Origin: Candidatus Faecousia faecipullorum
GTDB taxonomy: Bacteria; Bacillota; Clostridia; Oscillospirales; Oscillospiraceae
Direction: 5' to 3'
Assembly: GCA_018710805.1 (NCBI GenBank)
Contig: DVJG01000082.1
Coordinates: 1 to 8,481 of the forward strand
DNA length: 8,481 nucleotides
Shown: positions 1 through 6,858 of the stretch, piece by piece
Layout of the letters: each line of letters opens with the position of its first letter
How positions within the stretch are numbered: position 1 is the first letter of the stretch
Translations under genes and position numbers: made by a program
The notes under the pieces: generated by a model
Told to the model about the DNA's origin: nothing
The model's input: the letters and a program-made list of their open reading frames with translations, nothing else
The model's database searches: none

Positions 1-14
1 TTATCTTATCCATG

Positions 15-97
15 GCGAATAGGGTGACACCTGCCTTTCGGTTTGGTCTGAGCAACTTAACCTTAACACAGGTCACTCCTATTCGCTCTTCTTTTTT
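15..97 (+). terminator. Long imperfect inverted repeat followed by a T-tract (terminator-like)
   Basis: Bases 15-33 and 69-86 pair over 17 base pairs: nine (15-23 with 78-86), five (24-28 with 72-76) and three (31-33 with 69-71), separated by a one-base and a two-base bulge. The right arm runs straight into a pyrimidine-rich stretch with six T at 92-97, which is the layout of a rho-independent terminator on the + strand, presumably ending a gene left of the window. The 35-base apex is much larger than in ordinary terminators and holds a possible inner GGTT/AACC pair (40-43 with 59-62), so a structured leader or small RNA is an alternative. The chr promoter lies downstream of it, so it is not part of the chr mRNA made from that promoter. 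Confidence 0.5.
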
Positions 98-158
98 CTA
101 TTTGTCACACATCATTGTAACACCTACAGGGGAGGCTGTGGTCCCCTTCGGGTTTCCC

Positions 159-187
159 TTGCAAATTCTGAGAAAAAGGATTATAAT
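159..187 (+). promoter_or_regulatory. Sigma-A-type promoter for the chr gene pair
   Basis: A TTGCAA -35 box (159-164) stands exactly 17 bp before a perfect TATAAT -10 box (182-187). The predicted transcription start is near 194, giving a leader of about 59 bases before the ATG at 253. This also argues against the upstream in-frame ATG at 193, which would lie at or before the mRNA 5' end. Confidence 0.75.
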
Positions 188-252
188 AGACGATGTCAGA
201 AATTTGGAAGTCATCGGAAATGCCGCTGTCCAATCGGCAGAAGGGAGAAATT

Positions 253-855
253 ATGGAAAATCAGCCTACAGAAACACCGTTGCAGAAGCTGAAACCCAGG
301 GAGATTTACTGGAAACTTTTTACCATCACCCTGGCCCTCAGCGCCAGTACCTTTGGCGGAGGCTTTGTCATCATCGGTATGATGAAGCAGAAATTTGTGG
401 AAAAGCTCCGCTGGCTCGGGGAAGAAGAAATGCTGGATATGACAGCCATTGCCCAGTCCTCGCCGGGAGCCCTGGGCGTCAATATCGCCATTGTGGTGGG
501 CTATCGGCTGATGAAATTCTGGGGTGCTGTGGTCTGCGCCCTGGCTGCCGTTCTGCCGCCGCTGATTATCATTTCCATTATTTCCCTGTTCTATAATCAG
601 TTCAAGGACAATGCAGTCATTGCCATTGCGCTGCAAGTTATGCGGGCCGGCGTAGCGGCTGTGATCTGCAGCGTGGTCATTGACCTGGCGAAGAACATTT
701 TCAAAACAAAAAGCGCCCTGTGGATCACCCTGATGGTTGCCGCCTTTATTGCCACCTGCTTCTTCAAGGTCAGCGCCATTGTCATTATTCTGATCTGCGG
801 AGCCATTGGTTTGGGAACCGTTTTGTGGGAAGACAGAAAGGGGAAGAAAGCATGA
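253..855 (+). CDS. chrA: CHR-family (chromate transporter) protein, first half of a two-gene pair
   Basis: A 200-residue integral membrane protein of the chromate ion transporter (CHR) family, short-chain type with a single CHR domain. The FGGG motif is at residues 34-37, followed by a GMM segment, an AQSSPG motif (67-72) and a conserved Asn (77), then a run of hydrophobic helices to about residue 190 and a basic tail. Known short CHR proteins work as pairs encoded side by side, and the partner here starts within this gene's stop codon (ATGA, 4-bp overlap), so translation is probably coupled. The start at 253 is chosen because AAGGGAG sits a few bases upstream; an in-frame ATG at 193 has no such site and falls at the predicted transcription start. 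Family membership is clear. Whether chromate is the physiological substrate in an anaerobe is not known from sequence. Confidence 0.88.
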   Translation: MENQPTETPLQKLKPREIYWKLFTITLALSASTFGGGFVIIGMMKQKFVEKLRWLGEEEMLDMTAIAQSSPGALGVNIAIVVGYRLMKFWGAVVCALAAVLPPLIIISIISLFYNQFKDNAVIAIALQVMRAGVAAVICSVVIDLAKNIFKTKSALWITLMVAAFIATCFFKVSAIVIILICGAIGLGTVLWEDRKGKKA

Positions 856-1433
856 TCTATTTACGGATGTTCTGGGCGTTTTTTCAGATCGGCCTCTTTA
901 GCTTCGGCGGCGGCTATGCGGCGGTGCCCCTGATTCAGAGCCAGATTGTGGAAGCCAACGGCTGGCTGGAAATGAGCCAGTTTGCGGACCTTATTACCAT
1001 TGCGGAAATGACCCCCGGCCCCATTGCGGTGAACAGCGCCACCTTTGTGGGCCAGCAGATTGCGGGACTCCCCGGCGCAATTCTCTGCACCCTGGGCTGT
1101 ATCATGCCCTCCTTCATCATCGTGCTGCTGCTCAGCTTCCTGTACATGAAATACCGGAGCCTGCGTACCATGCAGGGCATCCTCACCGGACTGCGCCCGG
1201 CGATTGTGGCCATGATTGCATCGGCGGGCTTGTCTCTGCTCCTGCTGGCCCTCTTCAATGCCTCCCTGTTTGAAGTGCAGCTCTCATCCTTCCGGGTGGT
1301 GGAAGGCGTTCTGTTCTGTGTCTGCCTGTTCCTGCTCCGAAAATACAAGCTCAGCGCCATCACGATTATTTTCGGCTCGGGCATTGTGGGTACCATCGTC
1401 TATCTCATTCTCGGCGCCCTTGGGGTGCTGTAA
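852..1433 (+). CDS. chrA: CHR-family (chromate transporter) protein, second half of the pair
   Basis: A 193-residue membrane protein, homologous to its upstream neighbour and carrying the second CHR domain. It has FSFGGG at 16-21, the stretch AEMTPGPIAVNSATFVG at 51-67 with the conserved PG and Asn, and about five further hydrophobic helices. This half keeps the family motifs more strictly than the first. The start at 852 overlaps the preceding stop by four bases; GGGGAAGAAAG just upstream can serve as a weak ribosome binding site, consistent with coupled translation. Two half-size CHR proteins are thought to form a heterodimer matching one long-chain ChrA. An efficient terminator follows 17 bases after the stop, so the unit is bicistronic. 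Confidence 0.9.
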   Translation: MIYLRMFWAFFQIGLFSFGGGYAAVPLIQSQIVEANGWLEMSQFADLITIAEMTPGPIAVNSATFVGQQIAGLPGAILCTLGCIMPSFIIVLLLSFLYMKYRSLRTMQGILTGLRPAIVAMIASAGLSLLLLALFNASLFEVQLSSFRVVEGVLFCVCLFLLRKYKLSAITIIFGSGIVGTIVYLILGALGVL

Positions 1434-1450
1434 AAACCCATCCGCAGTTC

Positions 1451-1484
1451 AAACCGCCCCAGGCTGAGCCTGGGGCGGTTTTTT
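1451..1484 (+). terminator. Rho-independent terminator of the chr pair
   Basis: A perfect 11-bp GC-rich stem (1454-1464 with 1468-1478) closes on a TGA loop and is followed by six T (1479-1484). Three A before the stem can pair with the first T residues. It lies just downstream of the second CHR gene. Confidence 0.93.
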
Positions 1485-1518
1485 ACAAAAATTCGTGCCG
1501 GAGGGAATCCTCCGGCAC
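1484..1518 (-). terminator. Rho-independent terminator of the TRAP operon
   Basis: A perfect 10-bp stem (1495-1504 with 1509-1518) with a four-base loop. Read on the minus strand, it is followed by GAATTTTTGTA (1494-1484), giving the T-tract. It lies 18 bases past the dctM stop and faces the chr terminator, so the two convergent units each have their own stop signal. Confidence 0.85.
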
Positions 1519-1536
1519 AATTATAATGGGAAGCGT

Positions 1537-2838
1537 TTACAAAAGTCCGGCGGCCATGGGCAGTCCGGTGCTCACCAGAGGCACAAAGGTCACAAGCAGA
1601 AGACCAATGAGAATTGCCACATAGTACATGAGCATATAGGGCATGACTTTGGACAGGGAAGACCTGCCAACCTTGATGGACACAAACAGGGTGTTGCCCA
1701 CGGGAGGCGTGATGTTTCCGATGCAGAGGTTGTACACAAGAATGAGACCGAACTGCACGGGATCCATACCGAAGGTTTTCACAATGGGCAGGAACAGCGG
1801 GGTGAAAATCAGAATGGCCGGGGTCACGTCCATGAAGGTGCCGGCTACCAGCAAAATCAGATTCATAATGAGAAGAATGATGATTTTATTGGTGGTGATG
1901 CCCAGCAGCGCCGCGGAAATGGCCTGGGGAATCTGGGTGAATGCCATAACCCAGCCGAGGATATTGGACACGCCGATGAGGAATACAATCATGCCGCTGA
2001 CCTTGGCGCTGTCAATGACAATTTTCCAGAAGCTCTTGAGGGTGATGCTGCGGTAGCAGATGGAGAGAATCAAGGAATAGACCACGGAAATGGCCGCGCC
2101 CTCTGTGGCGGTAAAGATGCCGCCCACGATGCCGCCGATGACCAGAACAATGAGAGACAGGGCGGGAATGGCCTGCAGGGTGGCAATAAGCAGATTCCAC
2201 CAGCTGAATTTTCCTGCCTGACCGTGGTAGCCGCGTTTTTTGGCAATGAGGATGGCAACCACCAGGCAGGCCAGGGACCAGATAATGCCGGGAACGTAAC
2301 CTGCCAGGAACAGAGCGGCTACGGAGGTGCCGCCGGAGGCCAGGGAGAAAGTGATCAGTGCGTTGGAGGGCGGAATCAGAAGGCCAGCAGGTGCGGAGGC
2401 ACCGTTGGTGGCGGCGCAGACAGCGGGGTCATAACCCTGCTCTTTTTCGCCGTCTTTCACCATGCTGCCAACGGCGGCAGCTGCGGCGGAGGCGGAGCCG
2501 GAGATGGCGCCGAAGAGCGCATTGGCGCCCACGTTGGTCACCAGCAGAGAGCCGGGGAGCTTACCCAGAATGGCAAGCACAAAGTTCACAAGTCGTTTGG
2601 CGATACCGCCTTGATTCATGAGGTTGCCCGCCAGAATGAAGAAGGGGATGGCGGTAAGGCTGAAACTGCTCATGCCCACAAAGGTTCTCTGAGCCGCGGT
2701 CAGAACGGAAACGCCTGCGGGAACGCTGGCCACAATGGCGGAAAGGGCGGAAATGCCAATGGCATAGGAGATGGGGACGCCCAGAATCAGAAGTCCCGCC
2801 AGGACCAGAATAATAATTGCCAGGGATTGCATTGCCAT
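1537..2838 (-). CDS. dctM: TRAP transporter large membrane subunit DctM
   Basis: A 433-residue, highly hydrophobic protein of the usual size for the 12-helix TRAP large permease, which carries the sodium-coupled transport path. Family landmarks visible are IPFFILAGNLMNQGGI (64-79), GAISGSASA (110-118), LLIPPSN (153-159), a DVTPAILIFTPLF segment in the second half, and GNITPPVG near the C-terminus. The start at 2838 follows GGAGGTGTAACCC, a strong ribosome binding site placed inside the end of dctQ; only three bases separate the dctQ stop from this ATG. It is the last gene of the operon and is followed by a terminator. It works with DctQ in the cytoplasmic membrane and receives substrate from DctP. 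Substrate choice is set mainly by DctP. Confidence 0.96.
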   Translation of the reverse strand: MAMQSLAIIILVLAGLLILGVPISYAIGISALSAIVASVPAGVSVLTAAQRTFVGMSSFSLTAIPFFILAGNLMNQGGIAKRLVNFVLAILGKLPGSLLVTNVGANALFGAISGSASAAAAAVGSMVKDGEKEQGYDPAVCAATNGASAPAGLLIPPSNALITFSLASGGTSVAALFLAGYVPGIIWSLACLVVAILIAKKRGYHGQAGKFSWWNLLIATLQAIPALSLIVLVIGGIVGGIFTATEGAAISVVYSLILSICYRSITLKSFWKIVIDSAKVSGMIVFLIGVSNILGWVMAFTQIPQAISAALLGITTNKIIILLIMNLILLVAGTFMDVTPAILIFTPLFLPIVKTFGMDPVQFGLILVYNLCIGNITPPVGNTLFVSIKVGRSSLSKVMPYMLMYYVAILIGLLLVTFVPLVSTGLPMAAGLL

Positions 2839-2841
2839 GGG

Positions 2842-3342
2842 TTACACCTCCGTCTCTTCCTGCCCCTGGGCGGGAAGTCCGTTCTTAAAGATATCAACGA
2901 TATTCAGGATGCAGTAGACGCTGTTCAGCACGCCAGCCACAGGCAGAGCAAAGTAGAACACGCCCACAACCACGCCCAGGGAAGAGGTCAGCTGGCCCAT
3001 GGCGAGCTTGGTGATCTGGGTGCCGCCAATCAGCAAGATGATAATGGAGAAGGCAAGGGCGATAAGCTCTCCCAGAACTGCCATGACCTTCTGGCCTTTT
3101 TCCGGGAGCTTTTCCACCAGAATGGGGATGTTCATGTGTCCCCGTTCGCCCGTGACCAGGCAGGCACCGAAGAGAGAAGCCCAGGCAAACATATAGGAGA
3201 CCAGCTCTTCGGACCAGGTGGAGGGGCTGCCTAAAATGTATCTCGCCACGACCTGCCAGGTGGTGATGGCCACCATCACCAGAAAGCTGACCCCGGTGAG
3301 CACATTTAAAATCTGATTCAGCGCATTTCTTAATTTTTGCAT
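2842..3342 (-). CDS. dctQ: TRAP transporter small membrane subunit DctQ
   Basis: A 166-residue protein with four hydrophobic segments, the typical layout of the small TRAP permease subunit that partners DctM. Conserved features are WQVVARY (29-35), WSEELVSYMFAW (43-54) and GERGHMNI (65-72), followed by two more helices and an acidic tail. The start at 3342 follows an AGGAGGT site at a good distance, and this start overlaps the 3' side of dctP: the dctP stop lies only nine bases upstream. Tight packing with dctP and dctM indicates one transcript. Confidence 0.95.
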   Translation of the reverse strand: MQKLRNALNQILNVLTGVSFLVMVAITTWQVVARYILGSPSTWSEELVSYMFAWASLFGACLVTGERGHMNIPILVEKLPEKGQKVMAVLGELIALAFSIIILLIGGTQITKLAMGQLTSSLGVVVGVFYFALPVAGVLNSVYCILNIVDIFKNGLPAQGQEETEV

Positions 3343-3351
3343 GACGACCTC

Positions 3352-4383
3352 CTACTTTCCGGTGGACGGGAATTCCTGGTTGTACTTCTGAATGGCATCA
3401 TAGGTTGCCTGCAAACCAGGATTTTTCTGCAGCACCGACTGATGAAGGGGCTTACAGGCCTCCTCAAAGGGCTTGGTGTCCGGATAGAAGAACTGGACAT
3501 TCTGCTCGTTTTGGGCCTTGGTCTTAGCGGCCTCCACGGATTCGCTCCACTTTTCCCGCTGGACCTTGTTGATAAGCTGGAAGCCCTCTTCAAAAATGGC
3601 TCTGTCCTCGGCTGTCAGTCCATCCAGGAAGGCGTTGTTGCCGATGAGGATGTCGGGGATCATCTGATGCATATCGTAGGAATAGAATTTGCACACATCG
3701 CCGTGACCGTTGTCCGTCAGAGCAAGCTCGTTGTTTTCCGCACCGTCAATGATTTTGGACTGGAGCGCCGTGTAAACTTCGCCAAAGCCCATTGGTGTGG
3801 CAGAGCCGCCTAAAAGCTTCATCATTTCCACATTGATGGGGGACTGCTGAACCCGAATTTTCATGCCCTTCAGGTCTGCCGGGGTCTCAATGGCCTTGCT
3901 GACCGTGTAGAAGTTCCGGGTGCCTGCATCCAGCCAGGTAACTGCCGAGAAACCGGCCTCCTTGGTGGACTCAAAGATGGGGCCTGTAACCGCGGGGTCG
4001 TCCATGACGTGCTCATAGGCTTCCTGGCTGGCAAAGAGGTAGGGCAGGTTGAAAATCTCGTAGTTTTTGCTGAAGGTATCCAGAATTGCGTTGCTTGCCA
4101 CACAGAAATCGATGGCGCCGGTCTGGGTCAGCTGGACCATATTGTTCTGGGAACCCAGAAGCTCGTTGGGATAGACCTCTACCCGATACTTATCGCCCAG
4201 CTTTTCGTTGATGAAGTCCTGGAATGCCGCAAGTGCAATGTGGGTGGGGTGGTTGGTGGACTGATTGTGCCCGATCCGGACAATCCGTGCTTTTTTCTCG
4301 GTTCCGGAACCACATCCTGCGAGAATACCTGCCAGCACCACAAGAATGAGAAGTGCGGCAATTTTCCGCAAATGTCTCTTCAT
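3352..4383 (-). CDS. dctP: TRAP transporter solute-binding lipoprotein DctP
   Basis: A 343-residue extracytoplasmic solute receptor. A basic N-terminus and hydrophobic stretch lead to a lipobox, LAGC (21-24), so it should be anchored by lipid on Cys24, as expected for a Gram-positive cell. The family core is clear: IRVQQS with Arg177, the usual carboxylate-binding arginine, then LGGSATPMGFGEVYTALQ (191-208) and DGAENN (213-218). The DGAENN form resembles receptors I associate with sugar acids more than classical C4-dicarboxylate DctP, but this is memory, not an alignment. The start at 4383 follows AAGGAG, only 17 bases beyond the kinase stop. The KDG-kinase-like neighbour supports a sugar-acid ligand such as a uronate or keto-deoxy acid, while the malic enzyme in the same operon leaves malate or another dicarboxylate open. 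Confidence 0.94.
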   Translation of the reverse strand: MKRHLRKIAALLILVVLAGILAGCGSGTEKKARIVRIGHNQSTNHPTHIALAAFQDFINEKLGDKYRVEVYPNELLGSQNNMVQLTQTGAIDFCVASNAILDTFSKNYEIFNLPYLFASQEAYEHVMDDPAVTGPIFESTKEAGFSAVTWLDAGTRNFYTVSKAIETPADLKGMKIRVQQSPINVEMMKLLGGSATPMGFGEVYTALQSKIIDGAENNELALTDNGHGDVCKFYSYDMHQMIPDILIGNNAFLDGLTAEDRAIFEEGFQLINKVQREKWSESVEAAKTKAQNEQNVQFFYPDTKPFEEACKPLHQSVLQKNPGLQATYDAIQKYNQEFPSTGK

Positions 4384-4400
4384 GGGTCTCTCCTTTCCGT

Positions 4401-5498
4401 TTACCGCTGAACTCTGGCTCCGGCGCCGCCCATAATGGCTTCTACTTCTTTCTTGCTTGCCATGGTGGTGTCGCCGGGGGTGGTCATGGCGAGAGCGCCG
4501 TGGGCTGCGCCATAGTTCACTGCCAGCTCCGGATTTTCCGTGGTCATGAGGCCGTAGATGAGGCCGGAGGCGAAGGAGTCGCCGCCGCCCACGCGGTCCA
4601 TGATTTCGAGGGACTTATAGTCCTTTGCCTTGTAGACTTCGCCGTCGGCCCAGCAAATGGCGCTCCAATCGTTGACGGTGGCGGTTTTCACTTCCCGCAG
4701 TGTGGTGGCCACGGCCTTGAAGTTGGGGTAAGCCTTGGCGGCTTCGTTGATCATCTTCTTGTACCCGTCCAGATTCAGAGCCTTCAGGTTCTCGTCGTTG
4801 CCCTCAATCTGGAAGCCCAGGCAGGCGGTGAAGTCCTCTTCGTTGCCAATCATGACGTCCACATACTTTGCAATTTCCTTGTTCACTTCCTGGGCTTTTT
4901 CCTTACCGCCGATGGCGCTCCACATGGAGGGACGGTAGTTCAGGTCGTAGGAGACCAGGGTGCCGTACTTCTTGGCGGTCTTGATGGCGGCGAGAACCGT
5001 TTCGCAGGACTGCTCTGAGAGAGCCGCATAGATGCCGCCGGTGTGGAGCCAGCGGACGCCCAGCTTTCCGAAGATGTATTCAAAGTCAAAATCCTCGGCA
5101 GTGGCCTTGGAAATGGCGGTGTTGGCCCGGTCGGAGCAGCCTACGGCGCCGCGAATGCCGAAGCCCCGTTCGGTGAAATTCAGGCCGTTGCGGCAGACCC
5201 GGCCGATGCCGTCGGTGGGCATCCACTTGATAAGGGAGGTATCCACGCCGCCCTGGAGGATAAAGTCTTCCATGAGCTTGCCCACTTCATTGTCGGCGAA
5301 GGCGGTGATGACGGCAGTCTTCATGCCGAAGCAGCGGCGAAGACCACGGACCACATTGTATTCGCCGCCGCCTTCCCAGGCGCGGAAACTTCTGGCGGTG
5401 CGGATGCGGCCTTCGCCGGGGTCCAGACGCAGCATGACCTCACCCAGGGATACGGCGTCGTACATACATTCTTCTTTGGGCCTTAAATTCAGGTCCAT
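4401..5498 (-). CDS. PfkB-family sugar kinase, 2-keto-3-deoxygluconate kinase-like
   Basis: A 365-residue ribokinase/PfkB-fold kinase, somewhat longer than the roughly 310 residues of E. coli KdgK. The N-terminal signature region is WEGGGEYNVVRGLRR, the core has SYDLNYRPSMW (the D-x-N-x-R pattern of sugar kinases), and the anion-hole and catalytic motif is DRVGGGDSF with Asp307 as the likely base. The Arg after Asp replaces the usual Thr or Pro of the PfkB signature, a form I recall in clostridial KDG-kinase annotations. If the assignment holds, it makes 2-keto-3-deoxy-6-phosphogluconate from KDG and ATP, feeding an aldolase that is not in this window. The start at 5498 follows GGAGGAATATGAA; a later in-frame ATG at 5465 has no good site. 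Family is sure, substrate is moderately sure. Other sugar or sugar-acid kinases of the family are possible. Confidence 0.85.
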   Translation of the reverse strand: MDLNLRPKEECMYDAVSLGEVMLRLDPGEGRIRTARSFRAWEGGGEYNVVRGLRRCFGMKTAVITAFADNEVGKLMEDFILQGGVDTSLIKWMPTDGIGRVCRNGLNFTERGFGIRGAVGCSDRANTAISKATAEDFDFEYIFGKLGVRWLHTGGIYAALSEQSCETVLAAIKTAKKYGTLVSYDLNYRPSMWSAIGGKEKAQEVNKEIAKYVDVMIGNEEDFTACLGFQIEGNDENLKALNLDGYKKMINEAAKAYPNFKAVATTLREVKTATVNDWSAICWADGEVYKAKDYKSLEIMDRVGGGDSFASGLIYGLMTTENPELAVNYGAAHGALAMTTPGDTTMASKKEVEAIMGGAGARVQR

Positions 5499-5537
5499 TT
5501 CATATTCCTCCGTTTTGATAGATGTGTTTTGGGAATT

Positions 5538-6710
5538 TTAAATTCTGGCAACGCCTGTGTCTCTGGCGGCCTGGGCCACAGCCTTGGCAACAGCAGGACC
5601 CACTCTGGGGTCAAAGGCAGCGGGGATGATATAGTCCTCGCACAGTTCCTCATCGGAGATGAGGTCGGCAAGGGCCTTGGCGGCGGCCATCTTCATCTCT
5701 TCGTTAATGTCGCTGGCCCGGACGTCAAAGGCACCCCGGAAAATGCCGGGGAAGGCCAGAACGTTGTTGATCTGGTTGGGGAAGTCGCTGCGGCCAGTGG
5801 ACACCACCCGGGCGCCGCCGGCTTTTGCCTCGTCGGGGAAAATCTCGGGAGTGGGGTTGGCGCAGGCGAACACAATGGCGTCCTTTGCCATGGTCTGCAC
5901 CATCTCCTTGGTCAGGGTACCGGGGGCGGACACACCGATGAACACATCGGCGCCCTTGATAACATCGGAGAGGCTGCCCTGCTCGTGGGCCAGGTTTGTG
6001 ACCTGGGCCATCTCCTCCTTGATCCAGTTGAGACCTTCCCGGCCTGCGTAAATGGCGCCCTTCCGGTCGGTCATGACAATGTTCCGGAAACCTGCGGACA
6101 GCAGCAGCTTTACAATGGCGATGGCTGCGGCGCCTGCGCCGGAGGTGACCACCTTCACATCTTCCTTGCGCTTGCCCACTACCTTCAGGGCGTTCTGCAA
6201 TCCCGCCAGGGTGATGACGGCGGTGCCGTGCTGGTCGTCGTGGAAAATGGGAATGTCACACTTTTCCTTCAGCTTCCGCTCGATTTCAAAGCAGCGGGGA
6301 GCGGAGATGTCTTCCAGGTTCACGCCGCCGAAGGAGCCGGAGATGAGATAGACAGCGTTGACGAACTCGTCCACATCTTTGCTCTTGATGCACAGAGGGA
6401 ACGCATCTACGTCGCCGAAGGCCTTGAAGAGGGCGCATTTGCCTTCCATAACGGGCATACCGGCTTCGGGGCCGATGTCGCCGAGGCCCAATACGGCGGT
6501 GCCGTCGGTGATGACGGCGCAGAGGTTGTGGCGGCGGGTCAGATCGTAGGATTTATTGACATCCTTCTGAATTTCCAGGCAGGGCTGGGCCACGCCGGGG
6601 GTGTAGGCGAGGCTCAGTTCTTCCTTGGTGGTCACAGGCACCTTGGCAACGACCTCGATCTTGCCCTTCCACTGGCCGTGAAGCCGCAGGGATTCTTTTG
6701 CATAGTCCAT
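5538..6710 (-). CDS. mae: Malic enzyme (malate dehydrogenase, oxaloacetate-decarboxylating), short form
   Basis: A 390-residue cytoplasmic enzyme of the short bacterial malic enzyme type, converting malate to pyruvate and CO2 with reduction of NAD(P). Catalytic residues are visible: Tyr36 in AYTPGV, Lys91 in MEGKCALF, metal ligands Glu133-Asp134 in LEDIS and Asp159 in FHDDQHGTA. The Rossmann motif SGAGAAAIA (190-198) is followed by an Asp in TDRKGAI (215), which suggests NAD preference. Conserved ACANPTPEI and FPNQINNVLAFPGIFRGA segments complete the active site. The start at 6710 follows AAGGAGG. It is the first gene of the operon, 39 bases before the kinase, with its own promoter upstream. 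The pairing with a TRAP system could reflect malate uptake or shared supply of pyruvate. Confidence 0.95.
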   Translation of the reverse strand: MDYAKESLRLHGQWKGKIEVVAKVPVTTKEELSLAYTPGVAQPCLEIQKDVNKSYDLTRRHNLCAVITDGTAVLGLGDIGPEAGMPVMEGKCALFKAFGDVDAFPLCIKSKDVDEFVNAVYLISGSFGGVNLEDISAPRCFEIERKLKEKCDIPIFHDDQHGTAVITLAGLQNALKVVGKRKEDVKVVTSGAGAAAIAIVKLLLSAGFRNIVMTDRKGAIYAGREGLNWIKEEMAQVTNLAHEQGSLSDVIKGADVFIGVSAPGTLTKEMVQTMAKDAIVFACANPTPEIFPDEAKAGGARVVSTGRSDFPNQINNVLAFPGIFRGAFDVRASDINEEMKMAAAKALADLISDEELCEDYIIPAAFDPRVGPAVAKAVAQAARDTGVARI

Positions 6711-6739
6711 AAAAAGTTCCTCCTTATAAATTTTCTTAT

Positions 6740-6768
6740 ATCATACAATATTTTCCCCGGATTGAAAA
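6740..6768 (-). promoter_or_regulatory. Promoter of the malic enzyme-kinase-TRAP operon
   Basis: On the minus strand a TTTTCA -35 box (6768-6763) is spaced 17 bp from a TATGAT -10 box (6745-6740). The predicted start near 6733 leaves a leader of about 23 bases containing the AAGGAGG site of the malic enzyme gene. No operator that I recognise overlaps it. Confidence 0.6.
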
Positions 6769-6802
6769 GCCCTTATGGTGCATTTTCTAAAAATTCGGCG
6801 GC

Positions 6803-6831
6803 TTGCAATTCTGCTTTAAGTGTGATATTCT
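6803..6831 (+). promoter_or_regulatory. Promoter of the DtxR-like regulator operon
   Basis: TTGCAA (6803-6808) is followed after 17 bp by TATTCT (6826-6831), with TG at 6823-6824 forming an extended -10. Transcription would start near 6838, just ahead of the AAGGAGG site at 6845. The -35 and its following bases closely copy those of the chr promoter (see findings). Confidence 0.6.
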
Positions 6832-6858
6832 AATAAAAACGCCCAAGGAGGCAATGCT

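Noticed and set aside
1..13. Possible minus-strand gene start (ATG at 13, then Asp-Lys-Ile)
   Set aside because: Only four codons fall in the window, no ribosome binding site is at the right distance, and no convincing minus-strand promoter was found. It cannot be supported or excluded here.
55..68. TTAACCTTAA resembling half of a DtxR/IdeR box
   Set aside because: Only one half-site-like stretch, with no second palindromic half and not overlapping a promoter. The similarity is too weak to call an operator.
193..252. Upstream ATG giving a 20-residue extension of the first CHR protein
   Set aside because: It lies at the predicted transcription start, lacks a ribosome binding site, and the added residues are not typical of the family. 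The start at 253 has AAGGGAG before it.
12..596. + strand open frame from the ATG at 12, running into the first CHR gene
   Set aside because: It overlaps the inverted repeat, the promoter and most of the CHR gene in another frame, and its translation shows no domain.
1434..1536. Convergent hairpins as a possible attachment site or mobile-element remnant
   Set aside because: Each hairpin is followed by a T-tract in the direction of its own gene, so they are ordinary terminators. No flanking repeat or recombinase is present.
1495..3234. Long + strand open frame (579 codons) across dctM and dctQ
   Set aside because: Its product is rich in His, Gly, Gln and Asn with no membrane or domain pattern. 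It lies wholly antisense to two clear TRAP genes, begins within a terminator hairpin, and has no ribosome binding site. It results from the codon bias of the true genes.
4353..5541. Several + strand open frames antisense to the kinase
   Set aside because: Low-complexity translations without motifs, opposite a full PfkB kinase with a good start and ribosome binding site.
5529..6833. Long + strand open frame (434 codons) antisense to the malic enzyme
   Set aside because: The opposite strand carries every malic enzyme catalytic motif. This frame has a Gly/His/Val-rich composition with no recognisable domain and crosses the divergent promoter region.
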